Shown in pieces: positions 27,028 through 35,558 of a stretch of DNA of 64,000 bases. The stretch lies in NCBI RefSeq assembly GCF_022568775.1, contig NZ_JAKZHW010000001.1:2086281-2150280 (forward strand), given 5' to 3'. Below the pieces are notes generated by a model that was not told where the DNA came from, searched no databases, and saw only the letters and a list, made by a program, of their open reading frames with translations. Every line of letters starts with the position of its first letter. Position 1 is the stretch's first letter. Made by a program: the position numbers and the translations under genes. The DNA comes from Sphingomonas telluris. Its GTDB lineage: Bacteria > Pseudomonadota > Alphaproteobacteria > Sphingomonadales > Sphingomonadaceae.

Positions 27028-29364
27028 ATGTACGAAGCTCCCGACCGATTTAAGCGGATAACCGCCGCTCGACTGCCCGATGGTGAGTCCCTCGGGCTGG
27101 CCAGCGAACCGGTGGATATTTCGAGCACTCCGCTCAAGGACGTGCAGCTCACGTCCCGCGCCCAGCTTGCGCCCTTCTTCGCGGCGGCCAACGTCGTTGC
27201 CGCGATCATGACCATCGCGCCGCTTTGGGGCGTGGTCAGCACCATCCTCCTCTTCCCATGGCTGGGCGCCGTCGCGCTGGTCAATTTCGGCGCCATGCAG
27301 CTCGCGCGCATGCAGGCGATCACCCACATCGGCCGTTCGGGACGCAGGGTCCCACCGTGGCAGATGATCGGCGAAGTCATCGTCCGCGCCGTCGTGTGGC
27401 TCTCGCTGCCGCTCTGGGTCTTCACCTCGATCGACCCAGGCTCGCAGGTCATCGTCGCCTCGATCGCGGCTGGCCTTGGCGTGGCCGGGCTTGGCCTCGT
27501 CGTGGTCCCGCGAGCCGCCATTGCCTGGATGTCGTCCTTCACTGGCGGCCTGGTCGGAGTGCTGTTGCTCGGCCGCGACACGGTGCCCTTCCAGCACATG
27601 CTGTCGATCCTGTTCACGTTGGGCGTGGCCATCTTCGGCGTCCTCAATGTCGCCCGCTGGGCTTTCGAGCAGCTCAAGACCAACGCCGATTTCAGCGCCC
27701 AGAGCGAGAGCGCGGCACTGCTTTTGCAGGAATATGAGCAACGCGGCGTGGGTTGGCTGTGGCAGGTCGATGGCGAGAACCGCGTAACCTACATCAGCTC
27801 GCGAATGACCGCCCTGCTCGGCCGCCCGGCGAGCCAGCTCGTCGGCCATTCAATGCCCTCCCTGCTCGGCGGCAATGCCGAACTCGGCCGCAAGCTCCTT
27901 GAGAAGCAGCCGTTCAACGCGCTCGAAATGGAGCTTCAGACGGCTCGTGGCCCCCGCTGGATCTCGATCGCCGGCGACCCGATCATCGACACCGCTGGCC
28001 GTTTCGAAGGCTTCCGCGGCGTCGGCAGCGACATCACCGAGATGCGGCAGACGCAGGAGCGGCTGACCCACCTGGCGAACATGGATGTGCTTTCGGGGCT
28101 GCCGAACCGCGGCCGTGTCCGTCAGCTGCTCGGCGAAGCGCTACGCACCGCAACATCGACGAACGTGCCCTGCGCGATCCTCTTCCTCGACCTGGATGGG
28201 TTCAAGCCGGTCAACGACACGTTCGGGCACCCGAAGGGCGATGCCGTCCTTCGCGCAGTGGCCAAGCGCCTCGTCGATGAAGTCGGTGCGGACGGCCATG
28301 TCGGCCGCATGGGCGGCGACGAGTTCGCGATCGTCGTGACCGATGCGCAGAGCCGCAAGAAGGTCGAGCAGATGTCCGAACGGATCATCAAGTCGATCAA
28401 AGAGCCGTACATGATCGACCAGACCGAGATCCGCATCGGCGTTTCAATCGGTGCCTCGTTCGGTCCGATCGACGGGGCCACCGTCGATGATTTGATCCTG
28501 AAGGCCGACCTCGCACTTTACCAGGCGAAGGATGCCGGGCGCGGTGTCGCTCGCTACTTCTCGTCGGAACTTCAGTCCGAGCAGGAAGACCGCGTCCGCC
28601 TCGAGACGGATCTGAGGCAGGCGATCACTGCGCAGCAGTTCCATCTCGTCTTCCAGCCGCTGGTCAGCGCGAAGTCGCAGAAGCTGATCGGGTTCGAGGC
28701 GCTGATCCGCTGGAACCACCCGCAGCGCGGCTTCATCCCGCCGAACGTGTTCATCCCGGTGGCCGAAGAAAACGGCCTAATGCCGCAGCTCGGCAATTGG
28801 ATCATCGACGAGGCGTGCCGGGCGCTCGCGACCTGGCCGGAAGCCGTCACCGTCGCGGTGAACATCAGCCCGAAGCAGATCCTCGTCCCGGCGCTCCCGA
28901 ACGTCGTCAGCGAAGCGCTCGCCCGCCACAAGATCCCGGGCAACAGGCTGGAGCTGGAAGTCACGGAGGGCGTGTTCCTGGGCGACAGCGGCAAGACCGT
29001 CGACGTCCTCGGCCGTCTGCGTGCACTCGGCGTGGGTATCGCGCTCGACGACTTCGGCACGGGCTATTCGTCCATCGGCTATCTGAACAAGGCGATCTTC
29101 CACAAGCTGAAGATCGACGGCAGCTTCGTCCGCGATTGCGGCTCGCGTCCCGAAAACGTCGCCATCATCAAGTCGATCGTGCAGCTGGCGAAGAGCTTCC
29201 GCATGTCGGTAACCGCCGAGGGCGTCGAAACGGCCGAGGATTTCGAGCGCATGCGCGAGCTCGGTTGCGACACGATCCAGGGCTATCTGTTCGGCAAGCC
29301 GCTGTCCTACGAGCGGGCGAACCAGATGGTGGTCGGCCTCGGCGCGAAGCGGATGGCCGGCTGA
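27028..29364 (+). CDS. membrane-bound diguanylate cyclase/phosphodiesterase (PAS-GGDEF-EAL)
   Basis: A 778-residue c-di-GMP enzyme. About five N-terminal membrane helices (residues 45-205) precede a PAS domain (about 235-345), a GGDEF domain with intact RMGGDEFAIV, and an EAL domain with FEALIRWNHP, VNISPKQ, LELEVTEG and DDFGTGYSS. Both catalytic centres look complete. The inhibitory RxxD site before GGDEF reads VGAD, so product inhibition there is probably lost. ATG 27028 is chosen over GTG 27022 by spacing from GCGAG. Likely controls motility or biofilm through c-di-GMP. Confidence 0.93.
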   Translation: MYEAPDRFKRITAARLPDGESLGLASEPVDISSTPLKDVQLTSRAQLAPFFAAANVVAAIMTIAPLWGVVSTILLFPWLGAVALVNFGAMQLARMQAITHIGRSGRRVPPWQMIGEVIVRAVVWLSLPLWVFTSIDPGSQVIVASIAAGLGVAGLGLVVVPRAAIAWMSSFTGGLVGVLLLGRDTVPFQHMLSILFTLGVAIFGVLNVARWAFEQLKTNADFSAQSESAALLLQEYEQRGVGWLWQVDGENRVTYISSRMTALLGRPASQLVGHSMPSLLGGNAELGRKLLEKQPFNALEMELQTARGPRWISIAGDPIIDTAGRFEGFRGVGSDITEMRQTQERLTHLANMDVLSGLPNRGRVRQLLGEALRTATSTNVPCAILFLDLDGFKPVNDTFGHPKGDAVLRAVAKRLVDEVGADGHVGRMGGDEFAIVVTDAQSRKKVEQMSERIIKSIKEPYMIDQTEIRIGVSIGASFGPIDGATVDDLILKADLALYQAKDAGRGVARYFSSELQSEQEDRVRLETDLRQAITAQQFHLVFQPLVSAKSQKLIGFEALIRWNHPQRGFIPPNVFIPVAEENGLMPQLGNWIIDEACRALATWPEAVTVAVNISPKQILVPALPNVVSEALARHKIPGNRLELEVTEGVFLGDSGKTVDVLGRLRALGVGIALDDFGTGYSSIGYLNKAIFHKLKIDGSFVRDCGSRPENVAIIKSIVQLAKSFRMSVTAEGVETAEDFERMRELGCDTIQGYLFGKPLSYERANQMVVGLGAKRMAG

Positions 29365-29370
29365 CCAGCG

Positions 29371-29673
29371 CTAGTAGCGCGCGAGGATGAACTCCCGCGC
29401 GCGATCATATTCGTAGGGCGTCACCCGACCGTCGCCATCAGCGTCCGCGATTTCCTTGAAGGCGCGCGCGGCGGGCTGAGCCTCCGAGACGGAAATGATG
29501 CCGTCACCGTCCGCGTCGAACATGCGCCGCGCCCACTGGTTCAGCACCCAGTCGCGATCGAACAGCTCGACCGCGCGAGGATTGACCGTAGCGCTCGCCG
29601 CGGACGGCGCGACTGCGGGGTCGGCTGCGGCAGCAAGCATAAGGACGGCGTAGAGCACGACGCCAGAACGCAC
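29371..29673 (-). CDS. secreted EF-hand protein
   Basis: A 100-residue protein with an N-terminal signal peptide and two EF-hand loops, DADGDGIISVSE and DADGDGRVTPYE, each with the full set of calcium ligands at positions 1, 3, 5 and 12. A GTG start follows GGGTGG. It is convergent with the GGDEF-EAL gene, with six bases between the stops. Calcium binding in the periplasm is a fair prediction; the partner is unknown. Confidence 0.8.
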   Translation of the reverse strand: MRSGVVLYAVLMLAAAADPAVAPSAASATVNPRAVELFDRDWVLNQWARRMFDADGDGIISVSEAQPAARAFKEIADADGDGRVTPYEYDRAREFILARY

Positions 29674-29702
29674 GTCGCCACCCGACGTTGCGGCTGTTTC
29701 AA

Positions 29703-32057
29703 TCAGGTGCTTGCTAGGGCGCCCCTTACGGCCTTGCTCAAGGCCTCCGCACGAAACGGCTTGGTCAGCAGCGGAGCGTTGGGCGCGATGCGTTTGATCG
29801 ATTCCGTTTCGCTATAACCGGACACGAACAGGATCGCCTGATGTGGGTGCGTCGCTAGGATTTTGCTGGCGACGTCGGCACCCGACAGGCCCGGCATGAT
29901 GAAGTCGAGCACTACGAGGTCCGGCCTTTCGGATGCAAAGGCCGACAGGCCAGTTTTGCCGTCGACCGCTTGGCTCACCTCATAGCCCTGGTCCTTCAGG
30001 GCTTCGGCGATGAACTCGCGGACGTCGGGATCGTCGTCGATCACGAGGACCTTCTCGGCGGAGGGCTCATCCGTCGGCTCCTGGTCCTCTGCGTTCCCCG
30101 CAACCTGCTCCGCAGCGTCCGCGGCGACCTTGAAATAGAGCCGCACCGTGGTGCCCTTGCCGGGCTCGCTGTCGATCCTCGCCACACCTCCGGATTGGCG
30201 CGCCATGCCGTAGACCATCGAGAGACCTAGGCCGGTGCCTTTCCCGACTTCCTTCGTCGTGAAGAACGGCTCGAACGCTCGTTCAACAACGTCGCGGGTC
30301 ATTCCGACCCCGGTGTCGCTGATGCACAATTCGACATAGCGGCCTGCCTCGAGATCCGGATCGTCGTCCAGTTCGACGGGCCGGGTCGCGAAAGTCAGGA
30401 CGCCTCCCTCGGGCATGGCGTCGCGGGCGTTGATGGCGAGATTGAGGACGGCGACTTCGACCTGCGTCGGGTCGGCGAGGACCGGGAGCAATTCCTCATC
30501 GAGGTCGAATTTCTTTTCGATGCCGGGGCCGAGCACGTTTCTTAGCAGCGGGCGCATGTTCTGGATCAGCGGCGCTATCTTCGTCGTGCGAAGCTCCAGC
30601 CGCTGGACGCGGCTGAAGGCGAGCAGCTGTCCGGTCAGTCGCGCTCCACGCTCTGCAGCGGTCAAGGCGTTGGAGGCGTAGCGCTTCAACTTCGCGTCTT
30701 CGATGCGCTTGGCGAGCAGGTCCAGGCCGCCGACGACCACGGTCAGCAAGTTGTTGAAGTCGTGCGCGATGCCGCCGGTGAGCTGGCCGAGCGCTTCCAT
30801 CTTCTGGCTTTGACGAAGCTGCTCCTGCGCCGCCTTGAGCTCGGTTATGTCGCGGGCTTCGAACAACAGATAGATGATCTCGCCGTCCTCGGCCTTCACC
30901 GGCTGGACCGAAACGTCGAGATAGGCCGTTGGAATGCCTTCACGCTCCATTCGGACTTCGGTGATGAAGATCTCGCCCTTGGCCGCCTTGGCGATGCCCT
31001 TCTTCATCACCTCAATGTGCTGCGGGTAAGCGCGCATCGTGGGCGCGTCCCACAGCTTTTGCCCGATCGCGTTCTCGGGTGTCGGATCGCGCCACATTTC
31101 CCGGCGATTGTTCACGGCGAGCACGGTCCCATCCGGCGCAAGCAGGACCATGACTTCCAACGCCGCTTCAAAGACTGCGCGGAACTGCGCCTCCCGCTTC
31201 GCGAGTTCGGCCGTGCGCTCCTCGACCTGCCGTTTCAGATCGAGTTCCGCTTCCTTGGCGACAGTGATGTCCGTCGCCGCTCCGATAAAGCCGGCAAGCT
31301 CGCCATCCGCGCCGAAGCGCGGTGAGCTCGTGCTCTTCAACCAGCGCCACTCGCCATCGCCCCGTTTGTACCGCCCCTCCAGCGTGAAGGTCTCGCGCGC
31401 CGCTTCGCCCGCGACCGATTCCTGGACGATGCGGTCGTGGTCTTCGGGATGGATGCGCTCGCGCCAGTCGAGTGTCCGAGCCTTCTCCCGGCTGACACCC
31501 GTGAATGCGACATAGGCTTCGTTCACGAAGTCGCGGGTGCGGTCGAGCCGCGTCACCCACATCATCACCGGCGCCTGATTGGCGATACGGCGGAACCGCT
31601 CTTCGCTCTCTTTCAGCGCTCGCTCAGCTACCCTCTGTTCGGTGATGTCGGTGATGAGCGCAATGATTCCGCGCACGCCGGTCCGTTCATCGGACCACGG
31701 CATGTAGTTCGTCTGGACGGCGACCTTGCCGCGCGTCGGGTGATCGAAGTCGGTGACGAAGAATTGCGGCTCGCCGGCCAGGGCGCCAGCGAGCATTGTC
31801 TTGCGAAACTCGTATGCTTCTTCGCCGATGACCTCAGATATGTGGCGGCCCAGGACCTCGGCGCGTGGGCGTTCGAACCAGTCGGCATAGGGCTTGTTGA
31901 CGAAACGGTAGACGAGATCCTGGTCGAAATAGATGACCATGACGGGCAGCATGTCGGCGACCGCCAGCATGCTGGAGAAGTCGAAACCTCCCGCAAAGGG
32001 CCGGGCGGCCGCTCGCGGCGTCTTTGCCGCTCTCTTCACCTCGCCACCGTCATTCAT
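29703..32057 (-). CDS. hybrid sensor histidine kinase, three PAS domains plus receiver
   Basis: Cytoplasmic kinase of 784 residues with no clear membrane helix. Three PAS domains cover about residues 28-145, 150-270 and 285-405. The phosphorylated histidine is in GGIAHDFNNLL, followed by an ATPase with NLAINARDAMP, DTGVGM and GTGLGLSMVYG. A C-terminal receiver (about 665-784) carries its phospho-acceptor in VVLDFIMPGLSG. No cognate regulator lies next to it. The signal is unknown; it may be redox or light through PAS cofactors, though no flavin-binding cysteine motif is seen. Confidence 0.92.
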   Translation of the reverse strand: MNDGGEVKRAAKTPRAAARPFAGGFDFSSMLAVADMLPVMVIYFDQDLVYRFVNKPYADWFERPRAEVLGRHISEVIGEEAYEFRKTMLAGALAGEPQFFVTDFDHPTRGKVAVQTNYMPWSDERTGVRGIIALITDITEQRVAERALKESEERFRRIANQAPVMMWVTRLDRTRDFVNEAYVAFTGVSREKARTLDWRERIHPEDHDRIVQESVAGEAARETFTLEGRYKRGDGEWRWLKSTSSPRFGADGELAGFIGAATDITVAKEAELDLKRQVEERTAELAKREAQFRAVFEAALEVMVLLAPDGTVLAVNNRREMWRDPTPENAIGQKLWDAPTMRAYPQHIEVMKKGIAKAAKGEIFITEVRMEREGIPTAYLDVSVQPVKAEDGEIIYLLFEARDITELKAAQEQLRQSQKMEALGQLTGGIAHDFNNLLTVVVGGLDLLAKRIEDAKLKRYASNALTAAERGARLTGQLLAFSRVQRLELRTTKIAPLIQNMRPLLRNVLGPGIEKKFDLDEELLPVLADPTQVEVAVLNLAINARDAMPEGGVLTFATRPVELDDDPDLEAGRYVELCISDTGVGMTRDVVERAFEPFFTTKEVGKGTGLGLSMVYGMARQSGGVARIDSEPGKGTTVRLYFKVAADAAEQVAGNAEDQEPTDEPSAEKVLVIDDDPDVREFIAEALKDQGYEVSQAVDGKTGLSAFASERPDLVVLDFIMPGLSGADVASKILATHPHQAILFVSGYSETESIKRIAPNAPLLTKPFRAEALSKAVRGALAST

Positions 32058-32145
32058 GGATGCTCATGCTTGCCCAAAAATGCCCGCAAGTCGATGTGTT
32101 AGAGGCAGGCATGCTGACGAAATTCATAAACAAGGATTAGGCGCG

Positions 32146-32475
32146 ATGATCCAGCACGTTCTCCTGGCCCTCGTCCTTCAACTGCTAGTCGTTGCGGTGA
32201 TACGCAGTTGGGCAGCCGGCGCGTTCACCGCTGCGGCCTGGGTCATCTCACGCGAGATCACCCAGGCCGAGTACCGTTGGATCGAGCATTTGGGAAACGG
32301 CCTGCGGGCGAATATGCCTTGGTGGGGCGGTCTCGATCCGAAGGTGTGGACCCGCGCCGATCCGTGGCTCGACTGGATAGTGCCCACACTGGCCGTCATC
32401 CTCGCCGCACTGATTGGTCGACGTTTCCAGAAACGGCGGAAATCCGGACTTCGTTCAGGTGACGCGGCTCCGTAA
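32146..32475 (+). CDS. small membrane protein, hypothetical
   Basis: A 109-residue protein with an N-terminal hydrophobic helix (residues 4-32), a Trp-rich middle with ANMPWWGGLDPKVW, a second helix (about 78-93) and a basic tail. AGGA lies before the ATG. I recall no named family. Divergent from the hybrid kinase with 88 bases between starts. Function unknown. Confidence 0.65.
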   Translation: MIQHVLLALVLQLLVVAVIRSWAAGAFTAAAWVISREITQAEYRWIEHLGNGLRANMPWWGGLDPKVWTRADPWLDWIVPTLAVILAALIGRRFQKRRKSGLRSGDAAP

Positions 32476-32632
32476 AAACCCGCCCTTCCCCTCCGGACTT
32501 CTTCCTAATGAAAATGGCTGCGCGGGCACCACAATGGCCAACGGTCGCATTTTTGCGGCCTCGTGTTGTTTCCGTTGCATCTCAGGCGTGCCTGGCTTCG
32601 CCCGGCAAGCTCTAAAACAGAGGAGGAGGATA

Positions 32633-32926
32633 ATGCCCTTGCTAGGTAAGAGCATCGCATCGGCCGGATTGATCATTGCGAGCGGGCTAAGCCTGAGCGC
32701 GTGCGCGACCGAAGACTATGTCGACAAGCACATCGCGACGGTGAACGACCGCATCAGCGCGCTGGAAGCGAGAGTGAACACCGTCGATCAGTCGGCCCAG
32801 CAGGCAAACGCTGCGGCTCAGGCTGCCGCAGGTGCTGCACAGACCGCCAATCAGCGGCTTGACCAGCTGACGGCCCGTGTGGACGGCATCGAGCAGCAAC
32901 TGGCTTCCAAGAAGCCGCGGAACTGA
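32633..32926 (+). CDS. Lpp/OprI-like alanine-zipper lipoprotein
   Basis: A 97-residue lipoprotein with lipobox SLSAC ending at Cys24, followed by a continuous coiled coil with Ala and hydrophobic heptads (NDRISALEARVNTVDQSAQQ region) and a basic C-terminus KKPRN. This is the layout of Braun-type lipoproteins that trimerise and may link outer membrane to peptidoglycan through a terminal lysine; here the last residues are RN, so covalent linkage is doubtful. AGGAGGAGGA gives a very strong ribosome site. An L,D-transpeptidase gene follows. Confidence 0.82.
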   Translation: MPLLGKSIASAGLIIASGLSLSACATEDYVDKHIATVNDRISALEARVNTVDQSAQQANAAAQAAAGAAQTANQRLDQLTARVDGIEQQLASKKPRN

Positions 32927-33005
32927 TCTTACACCCGCGGGGTTCGTCACTGTCGCATGGCGGACTCCGCGGTGAAGATTTTCGATTGAGGTACTGAGTT
33001 TGAGA

Positions 33006-33779
33006 ATGCGCCTTCGCGCGACGGCTTTCCTGGCCGCAGTCGCGGCTGCGAACGTCGGATTGTGCTCGGCAAGCGCGGCGCAGCCGGTCGACATGGGACC
33101 GCCCGTCGACACGCTTGCTCCTCTGCCCGCTTCCGCAAGCGTTTCGAGCCCGGAGCTCCCGCAGGTGGATCCGCTTGCGCCGCTTGCCGACGCTGACGCC
33201 AAGCCGGATGGTCCATCTGCAGAGGCCGTCCAAATCATCAATTGGGTCCTCGCCTCCCGCGACAACGGCGAAGTGCCCTTCATGGTCATCGACAAGGTCG
33301 CGGCCGAAGTCTTCGTCTTCGATGCGAAAGGCGAATTCGTAGGCAAGACGGCCGCATTGGTCGGATCGGCAGTTGGGGACGATTCATCGCCGGGCGTGGG
33401 CGATCGCGAGCTTTCCAACATCGCTCCAGAAGATCGGACGACCCCGGCGGGCCGCTTCGTCGCGAAGTTCGGTCACGCCTACGGCAACCAGAAGGTGCTG
33501 TGGGTCGACTATCACACGTCGATCTCGATGCATCCCGTGATCACGTCGAACAAGAAAGAGCACAGGCGCCAGCGCCTCGAGTCCGTCACGCCGGACGACA
33601 ACCGGATCACCTATGGATGCATCAACGTGCCGCGGAAGTTCTACAGGAGCGTTGTCGAGCCGCTTTTCACCGGCACCAGCGGGGTCGTCTACATCCTTCC
33701 CGAAACCCGGCCGCTTCAGGAAGTCTTCCTGGCCTTTAACGCTCGGTTGACGCCAGCGCGGGCACCGGGATCCTTCTGA
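33006..33779 (+). CDS. L,D-transpeptidase (YkuD family), secreted
   Basis: A 257-residue exported enzyme that remodels peptidoglycan crosslinks or attaches lipoproteins. A signal peptide ends near SASAAQP. The YkuD domain fills the second half, with the catalytic cysteine in YGCINVP; the usual residue before GC is His or Ser-His, here Tyr. TTG 33000 is an alternative start and is better placed from a GAGG at 32987. It directly follows an Lpp-like lipoprotein gene, and the two may act on the same envelope link. Confidence 0.82.
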   Translation: MRLRATAFLAAVAAANVGLCSASAAQPVDMGPPVDTLAPLPASASVSSPELPQVDPLAPLADADAKPDGPSAEAVQIINWVLASRDNGEVPFMVIDKVAAEVFVFDAKGEFVGKTAALVGSAVGDDSSPGVGDRELSNIAPEDRTTPAGRFVAKFGHAYGNQKVLWVDYHTSISMHPVITSNKKEHRRQRLESVTPDDNRITYGCINVPRKFYRSVVEPLFTGTSGVVYILPETRPLQEVFLAFNARLTPARAPGSF

Positions 33780-33877
33780 CTCCTCATCGCCGGGAAGCGT
33801 TTGGAAACAACTAGGAACTTGTCCGGATATTTCACGGCGCCAACTCGAAGTATTTAAAACCTCAGAGATCCTAGGAG

Positions 33878-33959
33878 CCCAACCTCCCGATTGGGTTCAG
33901 GACTCGCGCGAGGCCCGCAATCCTGCGAAACCCCCTCTGAAGCACGTTTGCGGGCCTCG
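33878..33959 (+). ncRNA. candidate small RNA with CCTCCC loop
   Basis: Two hairpins in tandem. The first is CCCAA / TTGGG (33878-33882, 33891-33895) displaying CCTCCC in an 8-base loop, an anti-Shine-Dalgarno sequence as found in loops of several alphaproteobacterial small RNAs. The second is a perfect 12-bp stem (33909-33920 with 33948-33959, core GAGGCCCGCAA) around a C-rich 27-base loop. No clear U-tract or promoter is seen, so this is a prediction from structure only. The minus strand could equally be transcribed. Confidence 0.3.
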
Positions 33960-34111
33960 TCGTTCCGCACGGGGCCAATTGGCCAGAAGTGCTAATCACA
34001 TGGTTCATATGGAAAAGTTTGTTTGGCGGCGAACGACTACGGCCCGCGCAAGTCGACCGGAGCCCCCAAGCCGGTCGGGTTACGTGGGCGTGTAAATGCC
34101 CGGGTTAAAAG

Positions 34112-34154
34112 GAAGGCCCGCTCGGACGTACGGATCGAGCGGGCCTTCTTTTTT
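34112..34154. terminator. terminator, probably bidirectional
   Basis: A 13-bp stem (GAAGGCCCGCTCG with its complement, 34112-34124 and 34136-34148) with TTTTTT on the plus side. On the minus side the stem is followed by CCTTTTA. It lies 10 bases after the stop of the minus-strand OmpA-like gene, which it probably serves. Confidence 0.75.
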
Positions 34155-34164
34155 GGCTTTGCCG

Positions 34165-34947
34165 TCAGTTCTGCAGATGCGCTGCGCTGGTCAGGACGCG
34201 AACCGTTACCTTGCGAGCTCCTTGCATCGAAGCCGAGTTGGCCTTCTCAACCGGGATGTTCATCTGGCCCATGGCCGACGCGCCAAGGACGCGGCCTGGA
34301 AGCACCTTCCCGCTCTGCTTCAGATAGTTGATCACTGTCTGCGCGCGGCGATCGCTCAGCTTCTGGTTCGCGGCGGCATTCCCCGTCGGATCGGCGTAGC
34401 CGAGTACGGAAATCACGTAGCCCTTCATGCTCGCCGCGTTGCCGGCGAGGGCCGAGAGCTTCTGCTTGTCGGACGCGGAGACTACCGCGCTGCCGCTCTT
34501 GAAGTAGATGTTCTCTTCGGCGCGGATGTCCCACTCGCCCATCTTCGAATAGGCCGACCGGAGCTCATCGCTGCGGCGTGCGGTCTCTTCGACACCGGCC
34601 TGGATCTGGGCCGCCGTCTTGTAGTCCTTCGCCTTGTACTCGATGTCCTTGATCACGAACTGGCCGCCCGCATCGTCGCCGTCGAGGACGACTGGGAGGC
34701 CCGGCAGTAGCGACGCCGCCGGAACGGTTTCCTTCTGGCCGCCGAGCGGACCGGAAACCGAGCGAATTCGCGCATCCGCCGGGAGCGAATAGGTCTGGTT
34801 GCCGGCCGGCGTCTTGATGGTCAGCTGACCGTTCTGGTTGGTGACAACGATGCCCTGAATTTCACGGGGCTCCGCCGAGGCCGGAGTTACGTAAAGTGCC
34901 GCGGCGCAGGCGCCGACGGCGAGAATGCGGAATGCGAGTCCTGCCAT
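34165..34947 (-). CDS. OmpA-family peptidoglycan-binding protein
   Basis: A 260-residue exported protein with a signal peptide cut after TPASA. A beta-rich N-terminal domain with IQGIVVTNQNGQLTIKTP resembles a DUF5666-like/OB-type unit. A helical linker follows, then a C-terminal OmpA domain (about 145-255) with IYFKSGSAVVSA and LSDRRAQTVINYL, the segment that binds diaminopimelate. AAGGAGA gives a strong ribosome site. It has no transmembrane barrel, so it is probably periplasmic. Confidence 0.87.
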   Translation of the reverse strand: MAGLAFRILAVGACAAALYVTPASAEPREIQGIVVTNQNGQLTIKTPAGNQTYSLPADARIRSVSGPLGGQKETVPAASLLPGLPVVLDGDDAGGQFVIKDIEYKAKDYKTAAQIQAGVEETARRSDELRSAYSKMGEWDIRAEENIYFKSGSAVVSASDKQKLSALAGNAASMKGYVISVLGYADPTGNAAANQKLSDRRAQTVINYLKQSGKVLPGRVLGASAMGQMNIPVEKANSASMQGARKVTVRVLTSAAHLQN

Positions 34948-35074
34948 CTTCGATCTCCTTCGATCCTGTCACGCCGGATGCGGACCCGGTCGAAGAGCCG
35001 AGGTAGGGCCCGGTGGCGGAGACCTTCCATCCGTGAAAACCCTTCCCGCCCTGACCAGAAATCAGGAGGTGCAA

Positions 35075-35215
35075 TTGGCTCGGCATCCGTTGCGCCACAC
35101 AAGCGCGGTGAGGTCCCGATCCCTCGTTTCACCTGCGTTAAGGCTCGCTCGCATAAGGCAAACCTTCGGGCATGCGTATTTGGATATTTGGAACACGGCG
35201 CGGCGTTGGCAGTGA
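35075..35215 (+). CDS. possible 46-codon leader ORF
   Basis: TTG start with AGGAGG five bases upstream, running to a stop four bases before the next gene. The peptide is Arg-rich with no family. The ribosome site is the only real support; it could be an upstream ORF that controls the following small gene, or chance. Confidence 0.25.
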   Translation: MARHPLRHTSAVRSRSLVSPALRLARIRQTFGHAYLDIWNTARRWQ

Positions 35216-35218
35216 GGC

Positions 35219-35485
35219 ATGATGGACGAGTACAGGCGTTTCACCGACGTTTCAGAGACAGATCCGCAAGTTGACCCGAGGTCTACCGCGCAATCGGTTC
35301 GAGCCGACTTCACGAGCCTTCTCGACATCTTCGATCGGCAGCTCGAGCAGTTGACCGACGCCGAAAGTCGCTCCCATTTGCTTCAGGCCAGAGCGGCTGC
35401 GGCAAGAGGGCTCGAACTGAGCGAATCGCTTCTGGATCTGATGCGCGCTCCAAGCGGAGCGAGCGGGGCGACCGCGAACTCCTAA
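35219..35485 (+). CDS. small soluble protein, hypothetical
   Basis: An 88-residue (or 87, using the second ATG) acidic, helical protein. The middle forms an amphipathic helix pair around FTSLLDIFDRQLEQLTDAES and HLLQARAAAARGLELSESLL. GAGG lies just before the start. No membrane segment, no recognised family. The gene precedes the DUF3313 gene by 73 bases. Confidence 0.55.
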   Translation: MMDEYRRFTDVSETDPQVDPRSTAQSVRADFTSLLDIFDRQLEQLTDAESRSHLLQARAAAARGLELSESLLDLMRAPSGASGATANS

Positions 35486-35514
35486 GGGTTTCCTCCGATA
35501 GACTTGATGCCCCC

Positions 35515-35558
35515 CTGAGCCGGAACAACGGGGCTGACTTCGAAGTCAGGAGGCTCAG
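35515..35558 (+). promoter_or_regulatory. 5'-UTR hairpin burying the ribosome site of the DUF3313 gene
   Basis: Outer stem CTGAGCC (35515-35521) pairs with GGCTCAG (35552-35558), ending at the base before the GTG start. Inside is a perfect 16-base palindrome CTGACTTCGAAGTCAG (35534-35549). The Shine-Dalgarno AGGAGG (35548-35553) overlaps both stems. Closing the structure would hide it, so translation may depend on a factor, temperature or another RNA. Alternatively the palindrome is a protein operator. Confidence 0.5.

Larger units (their letters stand above)
33780..34164. other. 385-base gap with structured noncoding DNA
   Basis: No convincing gene. It contains a candidate small RNA (33878-33959) and a bidirectional terminator (34112-34154), listed separately. 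A 102-codon frame beginning TTG 34023 crosses the terminator and then runs antisense through the OmpA-like gene, so I do not accept it. Confidence 0.6.

Noticed and set aside
33816..33840. GGAAC that could be an EcfG -35 box
   Set aside because: No CGTT or close variant at 16-17 bases downstream.
34020..34110. Sequence gcggcgaacgac reading AAND, as in a tmRNA tag
   Set aside because: The frame does not end in a short LAA- or VAA-type tag with stop, and no tRNA-like ends are present; chance match.
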